Part shown: piece after piece, positions 1-9,438 of the stretch
How the letters are laid out: every line of letters starts with the position of its first letter
How positions within the stretch are numbered: position 1 is the first letter of the stretch
From: Carboxylicivirga sp.
Lineage (GTDB): Bacteria; Bacteroidota; Bacteroidia; Bacteroidales; Marinilabiliaceae
DNA length: 64,000 bases
NCBI GenBank assembly: GCA_025210475.1
Contig: JAOARW010000015.1
Coordinates: 1 to 64,000, forward strand
Direction of reading: 5' to 3'
The notes under the pieces: model-generated
The model's input: only the letters and a program-made list of their open reading frames with translations
Told to the model about the DNA's origin: nothing
The model's database searches: none
Made by a program: the position numbers and the translations under genes

Positions 1-78
1 GCCATTGATACCTGGATTAAGCGTTCTGCGAATATCTTTGAAATGCTTCAACTTTCTATTGATTTAGTGGAACAATGA
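1..78 (+). CDS. 3' end of an unidentified gene (partial)
   Basis: The frame is open from the first base to a TGA at 76-78 and gives 25 residues ending IDLVEQ. The residues form a plausible amphipathic helix (ANIFEMLQLSIDLVEQ). The start and most of the protein lie outside the window, so no family can be named. It is on the same strand as fecR downstream but 364 bases before the possible upstream fecR start. It does not resemble the region-4 end of an ECF sigma factor, which would be the usual neighbour of fecR. Confidence 0.3.
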   Translation, partial: AIDTWIKRSANIFEMLQLSIDLVEQ

Positions 79-442
79 AAGCTATTTTGGACTGCCAACT
101 GACACCTATGCGTTAGTAATGATAGAACCTGAGGTGTTACCAATAAAGACTTTAAAGCGGCGAGCGTTTAAGAATTTAAATGAAAAGTTAAAGGAACATT
201 TTTACATGTTTTTTCTTTAAAAATAAATCTGAATACAAAAGTTTAAGAACTTAATTTTCTTGACTTCAACTATTTTATCCTTATACCTTTTTACTCACTT
301 CAAAGTATTGGTTTTGTACCATTATGAGAATTTCCATTTTACATAGTGATGAATAGTTTTTCGAAAAAAATTAATTTTTTTTCACATCTCTGTCACCCTG
401 CCGACATTTTGGGTTGTTCTCTTTATAGAATGCGTAATAAAT
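79..442. other. Intergenic region before fecR; possible gene remnant
   Basis: No convincing gene is present. A frame open from 68 contains an ATG at 119 and stops at 218-220, giving a 33-residue basic peptide (start MIEPEVLPIKTLKRRAFKNL). It has no recognisable family and may be a decayed 3' end of an older gene. The rest, about 221-442, is very AT-rich and should hold the promoter of the fecR-susC-susD cluster. I saw no clear terminator or promoter match. Confidence 0.3.
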
Positions 443-489
443 ATGACAATCAACGAACGAATTAAAATAAGACACTTCTGACGAAACTG

Positions 490-1623
490 ATGGACGAGAG
501 CATTGATTCGGAAGAAATGGAGAAGTTGGAAATTTGGGCTAATAAGCATCCGGAGAATAAACAATTGTTGGCTAAGTTGCAAAAACAAGGTAGCTATGAG
601 AACTGGTTATCTGAGCTTGATAAGGTTGATGTTTGTGAAGGTTGGCAGAAGATTGAAGAAAAAAAGGCGAAACTTAATCGTCGTCGTTTTCGCCAAACTA
701 TCATTCGTTATGCTGCCGTTATTGTGATTGCCTTGTTGGCTGGTGGAATCGTTTATTACAGCTTATGTAATCAGATTTCTCAGGAAACGGTTGTTGTTGC
801 CAAGAATGAAATTCAACCTGGAGCAAGGAAAGCTGAGTTGGTTTTAAGTAATGGCCAGGTGGTTAGATTGGGCGAAGGAACTGAGTGTATCAAAGAGGCG
901 GATGGTACAGAAATTAATAATGATAAGGAGGTAATAGCCTACAAAGAAGAAGTTAATTCAAAAAATAATGAAGAGCTAATAAATGAAATCCGGGTTCGGC
1001 AAGGAGAAGAGTTTCATCTGATTCTGGCTGATGGAACAAGGGTATGGATCAACTCAATGTCTAAGTTGCGTTACCCAGTTCATTTTAAAGGTAAGCAAAG
1101 GATTGTTGAAGTTGTGGAAGGCGAAGTGTGCTTTGATGTAAAACCAGATGCCAAGCACCCATTTATTGTTAAAACACCAGTTCATAATGTCGAAGTGATG
1201 GGTACTACCTTTAATGTGTGTTGTTACCAGAATGATCAAACTGTACAAACTACATTATTAGAAGGTAAGGTTCAGATTAATAATGGTATCGGCGGCTTGG
1301 GAGCTGTTGATATTAAGCCCAATCAACAATATGTTTTTAATAAGAAAGAATTGAAGGGTGAAATTCTGGAAGTAGAAGCTTCTTCTTATTTGGCATGGAC
1401 AACAGGATATTTTCAATTCGAGGAAGAAAATCTCGACCAGATTTTTAAGAAACTTGAGCGATGGTATGATATAGATATTTTCTTTATTAATGCCCAAAGG
1501 CGAAATGAGTTATTTACAGGACGCTTACCAAGATTCGAAGATGTCGATGTTTTATTAGGAATGATCGAACAGGTTAGTCAGGTTAAAATCGAAAGAGATG
1601 GAAAAATTGTAAAAATAAACTAG
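490..1623 (+). CDS. FecR-family anti-sigma factor (N-terminus probably frameshifted)
   Basis: Inner-membrane anti-sigma regulator of the FecR family. It would receive a signal from the STN domain of the SusC just downstream and release an ECF sigma factor. Visible features: a short cytoplasmic N-terminal region, one membrane segment at about residues 71-92 (YAAVIVIALLAGG), a periplasmic FecR domain at about 165-260 (WINSMSKLRYPVHF, VKTPVHNVEVMGTTFNV), and a C-terminal DUF4974 region at about 300-375. The ATG at 490 is the first start in this frame, but the FecR-like N-terminus continues upstream in another frame. ATG 443 encodes MTINERIK, and a one-base shift at the A4 run 464-467 would join it to NKTLLTKLMDES. 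No sigma-factor gene is adjacent. A terminator-like hairpin follows the stop. Confidence 0.88.
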   Translation: MDESIDSEEMEKLEIWANKHPENKQLLAKLQKQGSYENWLSELDKVDVCEGWQKIEEKKAKLNRRRFRQTIIRYAAVIVIALLAGGIVYYSLCNQISQETVVVAKNEIQPGARKAELVLSNGQVVRLGEGTECIKEADGTEINNDKEVIAYKEEVNSKNNEELINEIRVRQGEEFHLILADGTRVWINSMSKLRYPVHFKGKQRIVEVVEGEVCFDVKPDAKHPFIVKTPVHNVEVMGTTFNVCCYQNDQTVQTTLLEGKVQINNGIGGLGAVDIKPNQQYVFNKKELKGEILEVEASSYLAWTTGYFQFEEENLDQIFKKLERWYDIDIFFINAQRRNELFTGRLPRFEDVDVLLGMIEQVSQVKIERDGKIVKIN

Positions 1624-1637
1624 CTGAGTTATAAAAG

Positions 1638-1672
1638 AAGCGGGAAAAAATTGGACCCTTTTCCCGCTTTTA
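1638..1672 (+). terminator. Terminator-like hairpin after fecR
   Basis: An 11-bp perfect stem has arms AAGCGGGAAAA at 1638-1648 and TTTTCCCGCTT at 1659-1669, a 10-base loop and a short T-rich tail. It lies between fecR and susC (start 1715), so it may separate low regulator expression from high transporter expression rather than close the unit. Confidence 0.7.
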
Positions 1673-1714
1673 AATAAAAGACGAAGCTTTTATCAACATA
1701 ATCAACACAAAAGT

Positions 1715-4700
1715 ATGAAAAAAAAATGGAAATGGTTATCCCATTTTGGGGATCGCCCAAGACGGGTATTACTAATTATGAAGAACATCTTGTTACTGAC
1801 ATTAGTTTTTAATTTTCAAGTTTCAGCTTCTATGCTTAGTCAGAAGAAGGTGACTCTAAACTTGAATGATGCCACTCTAAGGGAGTGTATACGTGCTATT
1901 GAAAACCAAACAACCTTAGGTTTTTTATACAACGGCGAAGAGCTAAATGAGGTTGGAGAGGTTAGTATCTCTGTTACAGATAAAGATTTAGGTGAGGTTT
2001 TAAATACCATCTTAACAGAAAACGGATATACCTATAACATTACCAATGGGGTGATTCTAATACGAAAAGCACCAAAAGTAACTCCTGTATTATCGTCAGT
2101 GCAAGACAAGAAAAATACAGTTACAGGACGCGTAAGCGATGCGAGTGGTCAGCCATTAGTTGGTGTGAACGTATTCGTAAAAGGGAGAGAAACACAAGGA
2201 GTTATTACCGATGTGGATGGTGTTTTTACGATTGAAATTAAAGATCAAACTGAAACGATTGTTTTTTCTTACATTGGTTTCAATACACTTGAAGTAGTTG
2301 CCAATAAGCCTGTTATTAATATTACTTTGGAAGAAGAGATAAATGATTTGGATGAAGTGGTTGTAACAGCTCTTGGTATTAAAAAACAAGCCAAAAAAGT
2401 TGGTTTTGCAGTTACTGAAGTAAAAGGTGAAGAATTAGCACAGCAACAGGTTGTTAACCCTGTTCAGTCCTTACAAGGTCAGGCTGCTGGTTTATCGGTT
2501 ACGACAGGTGATGGAACCATGTTTGGTTCATCTAAGATCCAGCTGCGCGGTGTTTCAGTTTTAAATTCAAGCTCTAACCAACCAATTTTCGTGGTCGATG
2601 GAGTAATTATGGATGTAGGTGTTAAAGGCTCAGATACATGGGGTGGAAGTAACTCTAATGACATGGGTTCAATACTGAAAAACCTGGATGCCGATAACTT
2701 TGAATCTGTATCTGTATTGAAAGGTGCTGCTGCAACAGCCTTGTATGGATCGCGTGGTATTAATGGTGCGATTATCATTAAAACTAAAGGGGCCGATACC
2801 GTACAAAAAGGATTTGGTGTTACCATTAAGCAAACTTTAGGTATTGATCATGTATATGATCAATTGGATATGCAATATGAATATGGTCCTGGAAATTATG
2901 CACCGCGAGCTGATAATCATGAAAATAATCCGTTCGATACACGATTATTTAAGCATAATGCGGATGGCAATCCTACCATAAAAGGATTAGGTTATACAAC
3001 CTTATGGGGTCCTAAATTTGATCCATCTATACAGTACGAATTTTGGGATAGTGAATATCGACCATATGCACCTGTAAAAGATAATATTAAGGATGCTTTT
3101 GAAACGGGGATAATGAATTCAACACACGTTTCAATAAGTGGAGGTAATGATAAAACGAGGTTCTTTTTATCGGATACTTATACCAAAAGAACTGGTATTT
3201 ACCCAAATAATAAGTTTAGCCGTAATTCATTGAAGTTATCTGCATCACATTCTATTGCCGATAATTTAAATGTTCAGGCAAACATATCGATTACTAATTC
3301 GAAGCCTCAAAACCCAAACAACTCATTAGGGCGAGCATTTATTTACGGATCGTGGAATAATATGTACGATGTTGACGAATGGGGAAAACGCGAAATAGCT
3401 ATTGCTCCGCATGGTGGAATTCCTAATTCAGAAGCCGGTGACGATTATGCTTATGTACCGGGTAATTCAATATGGTTTGATTATTTTCAAAATTCATATG
3501 TAAGAAATGAGGACTTTATTAACTCACAACTTTCTTTAAATTATTCACCATTTAAGTGGTTGGATGTGCGAGGTGAGTATTACCGGGTTCAATATAACGT
3601 GATGTCGGAACAGAAAAGGGCAGATCGATCATATGCTCAGAAGGGTAATGGTGGATATTATAAGATAGAGCACAATAATTCATTAGAAGAAACCATGAAA
3701 TTAGTTGCGACTTATAATTACGACTTTACACCGGCATTGAATATCAATGGTATTCTTGGGGTAGAAAGATTTGATCAGGAAAAAAGTAAAAGTTCAGCCG
3801 AAACCAAAAATGGATTAATCGTTCCAGGACAGTACTTTATTGATAACTCCAAAGGAACTGTTAAAGGAAAAGGAAGTATCTATGGCACCAAACGTATTAA
3901 TTCGGTTTATGGAACTGTATCATTGGATTACCAGGATACATATTTCCTTGAGTTTACTGGGCGTAATGACTGGTCTTCAGCTTTGACATATAGTGATGGT
4001 TCAGGAAATAATTCTTACTTCTATCCTTCTGTTTCTTTTTCATGGTTGAGTAATCAAACTATTAACCTGCCAGCTTGGGTAGATATGACGAAGTTTAGAC
4101 TTTCCTGGGCAAAAGTAGGTAACGATACCGGTGCATATTTTCTAAATAGCGGATATAAAAATAAAAGTGTTCTTTACGATGGAAATGTTATCATAAATGA
4201 GAACAAAGGTATTTTTATGGATCCGAATATTAAGCCAGAGATGAAGACTTCCATCGAAGCTGGTTTGGATTTCAGATTTTTACAGAATAGATTTGGTATC
4301 GACTTTGCCTGGTATAGTGAAGAGATTGAAAATCAAATTGGTAAAATTGGTTTGGATAGCTATTCGGGCTATAAGAATATTCATACTAATATTGCAACCT
4401 TAAAAAATGAGGGACTTGAATTAAGCTTCTTTTTTACGCCTGTTAGGACTCAAAATTGGGAATGGAAATCGACCGTTAACTGGTGGACAAATGAAACGAC
4501 TCTTCCTGAGTTAAATGAGCAATTTGGTGGTTCAAAGCGCATAGGTGGAGATACTTATAGTCACTTCTTTACCGAAGCCGTTGCAGTTGAAGGTGGCGTG
4601 TACGGAGAGTTACGCTCGCCTCAAAAGCAGAAAACATTCCTTAACGAAGATGATCCAAACGATCCGCGTAATGGAAAACCTCTTTGTAAATATAGTAACG

Positions 4701-5425
4701 GCTGGAGAACGCCATATGCTGTGCAAGCTGGAACATCAGAAACAGTAGGAAACATACAGCCTGATTTTGAATATTCATTTAATAATCAAATTCGATACAA
4801 GCGATTAAGATTTTCTTTCTTAATTGACGGCCGAAGCGGAGGAACGGTATTATCGCATGAAAATAGATACGGTACCATGTTAGGACAAACTGTATCTTCT
4901 CTTTATGCAAGGGATGCAGCTCATGGAGGATTAACTTTTACCGGAAGTTTCGGAGAAGATGCAGGTACCGTTTATGATGATGGTGTTATTCCAGACATTA
5001 TTTTTGATGAAAATGTAACGGCTACAGATCCTTCTGGCAATGTCGTTGATATTTCAGGTATGTCAATGCAAGAGGCCGTTGATCAGGGAATAATCGATCC
5101 GGTTCATGCTTCAACTTATACCTATTTACAAAATAGTTGGGGTAATGGTGTTATTAACGATGGCTGGGTTACTGATGTTGAATACGTAGCACTGAGAAAC
5201 ATCAATCTTAATTATTCTTTAAGCCAACGAATAGCCAAAAAAATTGGAGCATCAGAATTATCAGTCGGCTTAAACATTAGGAATGTATGTTATTTATACA
5301 ATAATATGCCGAATAATGTAAATCCAGAATCGGTAAGAGGTAACTCTTCTAATGCCAGTTATTTTATTCAATCAGCTGTGCCATATACACGTTCATACTC
5401 GTTTAACTTAACTGCCAAATTTTAG
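1715..5425 (+). CDS. SusC/RagA-family TonB-linked outer membrane transporter with STN domain
   Basis: A 1236-aa TonB-dependent outer-membrane importer for a glycan or other oligomer, working with the SusD-like lipoprotein two bases downstream. Order of domains: a long N-terminus with hydrophobic signal at about 22-40, an STN domain at about 46-105 (signals to FecR), a carboxypeptidase-regulatory-like beta-sandwich at about 133-215 (TGRVSDASGQPLVGVNVFVK), a TonB plug at about 228-345 (SLQGQAAGLSVTTGDG, PIFVVDGVIMD), then the 22-strand barrel to the C-terminal aromatic-ended strand (SFNLTAKF). ATG 1715 is kept because a basic leader before the signal is common in STN-type SusC proteins; Met22 at 1778 is the alternative. 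The STN domain indicates regulation by the adjacent fecR. The substrate cannot be deduced because no enzymes are in this cluster. Confidence 0.95.
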   Translation: MKKKWKWLSHFGDRPRRVLLIMKNILLLTLVFNFQVSASMLSQKKVTLNLNDATLRECIRAIENQTTLGFLYNGEELNEVGEVSISVTDKDLGEVLNTILTENGYTYNITNGVILIRKAPKVTPVLSSVQDKKNTVTGRVSDASGQPLVGVNVFVKGRETQGVITDVDGVFTIEIKDQTETIVFSYIGFNTLEVVANKPVINITLEEEINDLDEVVVTALGIKKQAKKVGFAVTEVKGEELAQQQVVNPVQSLQGQAAGLSVTTGDGTMFGSSKIQLRGVSVLNSSSNQPIFVVDGVIMDVGVKGSDTWGGSNSNDMGSILKNLDADNFESVSVLKGAAATALYGSRGINGAIIIKTKGADTVQKGFGVTIKQTLGIDHVYDQLDMQYEYGPGNYAPRADNHENNPFDTRLFKHNADGNPTIKGLGYTTLWGPKFDPSIQYEFWDSEYRPYAPVKDNIKDAFETGIMNSTHVSISGGNDKTRFFLSDTYTKRTGIYPNNKFSRNSLKLSASHSIADNLNVQANISITNSKPQNPNNSLGRAFIYGSWNNMYDVDEWGKREIAIAPHGGIPNSEAGDDYAYVPGNSIWFDYFQNSYVRNEDFINSQLSLNYSPFKWLDVRGEYYRVQYNVMSEQKRADRSYAQKGNGGYYKIEHNNSLEETMKLVATYNYDFTPALNINGILGVERFDQEKSKSSAETKNGLIVPGQYFIDNSKGTVKGKGSIYGTKRINSVYGTVSLDYQDTYFLEFTGRNDWSSALTYSDGSGNNSYFYPSVSFSWLSNQTINLPAWVDMTKFRLSWAKVGNDTGAYFLNSGYKNKSVLYDGNVIINENKGIFMDPNIKPEMKTSIEAGLDFRFLQNRFGIDFAWYSEEIENQIGKIGLDSYSGYKNIHTNIATLKNEGLELSFFFTPVRTQNWEWKSTVNWWTNETTLPELNEQFGGSKRIGGDTYSHFFTEAVAVEGGVYGELRSPQKQKTFLNEDDPNDPRNGKPLCKYSNGWRTPYAVQAGTSETVGNIQPDFEYSFNNQIRYKRLRFSFLIDGRSGGTVLSHENRYGTMLGQTVSSLYARDAAHGGLTFTGSFGEDAGTVYDDGVIPDIIFDENVTATDPSGNVVDISGMSMQEAVDQGIIDPVHASTYTYLQNSWGNGVINDGWVTDVEYVALRNINLNYSLSQRIAKKIGASELSVGLNIRNVCYLYNNMPNNVNPESVRGNSSNASYFIQSAVPYTRSYSFNLTAKF

Positions 5426-5427
5426 TC

Positions 5428-7272
5428 ATGAGAAATAAATTTATTTACATATTAGTATTGATATTGGGCTTAATGGCCTGTACCGATGATTTTGAAGAGA
5501 TCAATACAAACCCATCGGACGTATCGGATCCTGAGATTGTTTATTTGATGACAAAAACCATGATATCAATGTCAAAAGACGAATATTATAGGTACTATCA
5601 TCAAATGGGACCAAGAATTTTACCATTATTAGAATATACCGTAGGAAGTTATGGTGGTAATGGTGATAAAATGAATGAAAACTTTAAAGTAGAAACATAT
5701 CATACCGCTGATGTGATATCATATTCCCGAGATATCGAACATCGAATTGATAACTTACCTGACGAGAAGAAAAACATTCTCCAGGGCGTTAAAGCGATTG
5801 TAACAATTGTAAGAATTGTTCCGAACCTGATAAGAATGGAAGATGTAAGTGAGATTAAATATACCCAGGCTGGTATAGCACCATTTACAAATCCACCAGT
5901 AGTTTTAATACCTTTCGATTCAGAGGAAACATTAATAAATACTTGGTTAGAGGAGTTAAATGCCTCTTTAGAGTTATTACAACTGGATAATCAGCTTTCA
6001 ATAGGCGATCAGGATATATTATACAAAGGTGATTATGAGAAGTGGGCGAGATTATGTAATTCACTTAAACTAAAAATTGCAGGTTTATTAATTAATAAAG
6101 ATCGACCTAGAGCTCTAAAAATTGCAGAAGAAGTAGCAAACTCACCAGCAGGTTTTATTGATCAAACATCCAGTGATTTTTATTATCGCTTAAATGATGA
6201 GGATTTTGGTAGTGGTGATGGTTGGAATGTTGGACCTGGCGCTAAAAACTTTATAGCTTTTTTAAGAGAATACAAAGATCCCCGCTTATTTTTATTGTTC
6301 CAGAAAAATGATTTTAATCCTGAAATTATCCAGGCATTCATCGACAATGAAGTGGATTTACCACCATTTCTATTAGATGATATTATTTTGGATGATGATG
6401 GTAACTTTGAGGGATATGCCAATGAGGGTGAGCCTTGGGTACGTTATCAGGGAATGCCATGTAATTCGAATATCGAATGGAAAAAATTGCCGGAAAATAA
6501 GGCATATTTCGATATAGGTAATGAAAACCGATTAATAATCGATGGCAAAGAGAAGTCTTATGCCGGTGTATCTCACCCTCAGGAGAGACTTTGGCAACCA
6601 AATAAAACAAGTACTTATCCTACACTACCTGGAAAAAGGTTAGAACATCCGAGAGCTGATAAATATGACAAGCAATTGCTAATGTCTGCATCAGAATGTT
6701 ACATGTATTTGGCAGAGTTTAAATTGTTAGGCGCCAACTTGCCAGAAACTGCTGAGTTCTATCTGAAAAAAGGTGTTGGCTATTCATTTGATGTCCTTTA
6801 TTATCTGGCAGAAAGAAACAATATTCTATTCTACGATGGAGATCCTTATTACGAAGATGATGAGGCAACAAACTTGCATCGGGATGAAGCTTTGATTAAT
6901 GCTTATTATGAAACAGAGTTATTTGATCTATCTGAAGATGGCTTAGAGAAAATATATCTTCAGCAATACATCGATCGCTTTTATCGTCTTGAAGGTCAGT
7001 GGAATCTTTACAAGCGCTCTGGAATTCCAAAGGTTGATTCTAAATACATGGCATGGGATGAGTTAAGTGGTGATCCGGCTAACCCAATGCCTTTGGCTAG
7101 AAGACCATATATTCAGGAGCCATCGGAAACGGAAACTAATTATGAAAACATAATGGAGTCCTACGAAAGAATGGGGTGGACACTAAATTCTAAAGATCCA
7201 GTTGTAATGTCAAAAGAAAGACATTGGTGGGATAGTGATAATCCGGAATTTCATGCAGGACCTAAAAAATAA
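5428..7272 (+). CDS. SusD/RagB-like surface glycan-binding lipoprotein
   Basis: A 614-aa lipoprotein that should cap the SusC barrel and bind ligand at the cell surface. The N-terminus is a type II signal with lipobox (LILGLMAC) followed by an acidic stretch (DDFEEINTNPSDV), the usual start of the SusD-like_2/RagB group. TPR-like helical segments follow, with a SusD-type C-terminal region (EGQWNLYKRSGIPKVDSKY). The start is two bases after the susC stop, so the two are co-transcribed and probably translationally linked. The length is above the 500-550 aa of many SusD proteins. A strong terminator follows, closing the cluster without any glycosidase. Confidence 0.92.
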   Translation: MRNKFIYILVLILGLMACTDDFEEINTNPSDVSDPEIVYLMTKTMISMSKDEYYRYYHQMGPRILPLLEYTVGSYGGNGDKMNENFKVETYHTADVISYSRDIEHRIDNLPDEKKNILQGVKAIVTIVRIVPNLIRMEDVSEIKYTQAGIAPFTNPPVVLIPFDSEETLINTWLEELNASLELLQLDNQLSIGDQDILYKGDYEKWARLCNSLKLKIAGLLINKDRPRALKIAEEVANSPAGFIDQTSSDFYYRLNDEDFGSGDGWNVGPGAKNFIAFLREYKDPRLFLLFQKNDFNPEIIQAFIDNEVDLPPFLLDDIILDDDGNFEGYANEGEPWVRYQGMPCNSNIEWKKLPENKAYFDIGNENRLIIDGKEKSYAGVSHPQERLWQPNKTSTYPTLPGKRLEHPRADKYDKQLLMSASECYMYLAEFKLLGANLPETAEFYLKKGVGYSFDVLYYLAERNNILFYDGDPYYEDDEATNLHRDEALINAYYETELFDLSEDGLEKIYLQQYIDRFYRLEGQWNLYKRSGIPKVDSKYMAWDELSGDPANPMPLARRPYIQEPSETETNYENIMESYERMGWTLNSKDPVVMSKERHWWDSDNPEFHAGPKK

Positions 7273-7319
7273 ACAACTAAATAACCCTTAGCTTATATAG
7301 GTTGAATTAGCCTTCTTTT

Positions 7320-7352
7320 AAATCCGGTAGAGTTTACTTTACCGGATTTTTT
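7320..7352 (+). terminator. Rho-independent terminator after first susCD
   Basis: A perfect 10-bp stem has arms AAATCCGGTA at 7320-7329 and TACCGGATTT at 7340-7349, a 10-base loop and a T tail. It ends the fecR-susC-susD cluster. Confidence 0.88.
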
Positions 7353-7705
7353 GGCTATTAATGAATGAGTTAAGAATACTATTCATCAATTCATATTGCT
7401 TAAAACAAAATGATTTTTCATTTTTCAAAAAATAGCTTTTCCTCCAGGTGTTTACTTTTTTATTATAAATACAAGCTAACTACGTTATCTGATATTTCAA
7501 TTTAATCCATTTCGATACATTTAAAATGTATACTGTATAATACCAACTGTACGTTTGATTATTTTATGCCGTACATAAGCAGACTGTTGATTATTTCAGA
7601 TTAATAATTAAATTTGGCGCATCCGGGTAGCCGATAGGTAGTAAGTATAATTCTTTTATGAGTTAAGATCTCCGGTATTAAGGATCATAAATAAGTGAGA
7701 TTAAG
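7353..7705. other. Intergenic region before ECF sigma gene
   Basis: About 350 AT-rich bases with no open frame of note. The only regulatory candidate is a TACGTTTG box at 7550-7557, which matches the Bacteroidota -7 consensus TAnnTTTG. No good -33 box stands in front of it; the nearest is AATG, 21 bases upstream. If used, the leader before the sigma gene would be about 140 bases. Confidence 0.4.
7550..7557 (+). promoter_or_regulatory. Candidate -7 promoter box for the ECF sigma gene
   Basis: TACGTTTG matches TAnnTTTG exactly. The -33 element is poor, so this is only a candidate for the sigma-fecR transcript. Confidence 0.25.
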
Positions 7706-8308
7706 ATGGTTGGAAGTAGTTCAGTGCAGAGTACTGTAATTAATGAAATAAGCAAGGGTAACAAAAGTGTGTTTGCCAACTATTTCCATAATACCTATGG
7801 CCGTTTGATATATTATGCCGGTCTTCATATAAAAGATCAGGCGGTAGCCGACGATATTGTACAGGAAGCCTTTATCAATCTTTGGAATCAGCGAAGCAAG
7901 CTTGATGCGAAACAATCACTTGATGCTTATGTTTTTAAATTAGTTCGTAATCGTTGCGTCAATTTCCTGCGCGATGAGGCCATTCATCATAAACATTTGA
8001 GGAACTGGAAGGATGAAGCCCTGCAACATGTTTCGCAATATGATTTATTGGGCTTCGAGGAAAAAACCGTTCAGGAAATATTACTGGCAGAACTGGATAT
8101 GGCCATTGAAAACCTACCTGACAAATGCAGAAGGGCATTTATTTTAAATAAACTGGAAGGTAAAAAACAAGCGGAAATTGCCGCAGAAATGAACATCTCG
8201 GTTAAAATGGTTGAAAAACATATTGCAAGCGCCAAATCAAAGCTTAAAGAGCACCTGATTGATAAGTTTCCGATGTATACCCTGTTAATTTATTTCCTGA
8301 TCGAATAA
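7706..8308 (+). CDS. ECF RNA polymerase sigma factor (sigma-70 family)
   Basis: A 200-aa sigma factor with only regions 2 and 4. Region 2 at about residues 25-95 contains the usual DDIVQEAFINLWNQR and the DAYVFKLVRNRCVNFLRD segment. Region 4 at about 130-185 contains the helix-turn-helix (LEGKKQAEIAAEMNISVKMV). This is the Bacteroidota type found beside FecR and STN-type SusC; it should direct transcription of the PUL that follows once the anti-sigma factor 76 bases downstream is inactivated. ATG 7706 gives a normal length and no better start is visible. It may also serve the first fecR-susC-susD cluster, which lacks a sigma gene, but that is inference. Confidence 0.93.
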   Translation: MVGSSSVQSTVINEISKGNKSVFANYFHNTYGRLIYYAGLHIKDQAVADDIVQEAFINLWNQRSKLDAKQSLDAYVFKLVRNRCVNFLRDEAIHHKHLRNWKDEALQHVSQYDLLGFEEKTVQEILLAELDMAIENLPDKCRRAFILNKLEGKKQAEIAAEMNISVKMVEKHIASAKSKLKEHLIDKFPMYTLLIYFLIE

Positions 8309-8384
8309 AAAATAAGAAACAAGGTAGGGATTTAGATTCTTTATGTGATATATAAGCAGAAACCAAAGAATTTAAATTTCTGAC

Positions 8385-9356
8385 GTGAAAGAAATCATAC
8401 ATAAATATCTGAAGGGAAGTGCCTCTGATAAGGAAGTAACACAATTGTTGGATTACCTGAGAGATTCAGCAGGTAATCGGAGTCACTTTGAGCGTATCAA
8501 AGCAGATTGGTTGCTCGATGAACAGAAACAAATCCCGCTTTCGCATCTAAAGGCCTGGCATACCATCGAAGACAAACTTACTTTAAAGAGTAAATCAACA
8601 ACAATGCTTTGGTTGCAGAGATCAGCTTCCATTGCAGCTGTTTTATTGGTGTTTATTGGAATAGCTTTTGTTTTTCAATATGCCAGCAGGCAAATGGTTG
8701 TATTTTCAACTGCTGAGCAGCAAAATGTAAAAGTTACTCTGCCAGATTCCACCATTGTACATTTGAATGAAAACAGCAGCCTGTCATATAATCAATGGAC
8801 TTACGCTTTGTTAAGGGATATAGACCTAAAAGGTGAAGCTTTCTTTGATGTCAGACATAAACAATTTAGTCAGTTTAATGTGAATATTGATAAGGTCAAC
8901 GTCACAGTATTGGGGACCCGCTTTAATGTAAAGGAAGGAACAAGCAATGAGCTGGAAGTTGTGTTACAAAGTGGAATTGTTGAACTTAGCATGGATGGGA
9001 GTGACTTTAAAAAACGACTAAAACCGGGGCAAAGAGCCATTTTGAATAAAAGTAAGCAGCGTATAATGTTGGATGAAGTAAATGCCGATTTGCATTGTGC
9101 CTGGATGGAAGGAGTTATCCATTGCAAGGATATGGGCGTAGAGGAATTTTTTGCTAATATTGAAAAAGCCTATGACATAACCGTTAGAATTGATAATGAT
9201 CAACGCCTGAAAGACCTTAAAATAACCTATACCCTTAAAGACGATAGAATAGAAGATTTAATACAGATACTGCAATTAACATTGCCGCTGGAAATTAAGA
9301 TAGACAAAGGTTTAATGAATGTAAAACTCGATAAAACACGCTATAAAACAGAATGA
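8385..9356 (+). CDS. FecR-family anti-sigma factor
   Basis: A 323-aa single-pass regulator. The N-terminal cytoplasmic anti-sigma part (KEIIHKYLKGSASDKEV) is followed by a membrane segment at about 81-98, a periplasmic FecR domain at about 105-205 (VLGTRFNVKEGTSNELEVVL) and a DUF4974 end. The start is GTG at 8385: an in-frame TAA at 8373 leaves no ATG upstream, and KEIIHKYL aligns with the usual FecR beginning. It follows its cognate sigma gene and precedes an STN-containing SusC, the standard cell-surface signalling arrangement. Confidence 0.92.
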   Translation: MKEIIHKYLKGSASDKEVTQLLDYLRDSAGNRSHFERIKADWLLDEQKQIPLSHLKAWHTIEDKLTLKSKSTTMLWLQRSASIAAVLLVFIGIAFVFQYASRQMVVFSTAEQQNVKVTLPDSTIVHLNENSSLSYNQWTYALLRDIDLKGEAFFDVRHKQFSQFNVNIDKVNVTVLGTRFNVKEGTSNELEVVLQSGIVELSMDGSDFKKRLKPGQRAILNKSKQRIMLDEVNADLHCAWMEGVIHCKDMGVEEFFANIEKAYDITVRIDNDQRLKDLKITYTLKDDRIEDLIQILQLTLPLEIKIDKGLMNVKLDKTRYKTE

Positions 9357-9364
9357 TAAAAAAA

Positions 9365-9410
9365 ACAGGATAATGTTCGCACCATTATCCTGTCCAACTG
9401 TAAAACAGTT
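9365..9410 (+). promoter_or_regulatory. Two consecutive hairpins between fecR and susC
   Basis: The first hairpin has perfect 11-bp arms ACAGGATAATG at 9365-9375 and CATTATCCTGT at 9383-9393 with a 7-base loop and no T tract. The second has AACTGT at 9396-9401 and ACAGTT at 9405-9410 with a 3-base loop. They fill the 82-base gap before susC. Possible roles are attenuation, mRNA processing or protection of the susC message; it is not a classical terminator. Confidence 0.55.
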
Positions 9411-9438
9411 ATTTGTTTAATTAAAACATTACAAATTT

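Noticed and set aside
1..220. Insertion-sequence or transposase remnant at the left edge
   Set aside because: Only about 25 residues of one frame and 33 of another are available, with no inverted repeats or known transposase motif.
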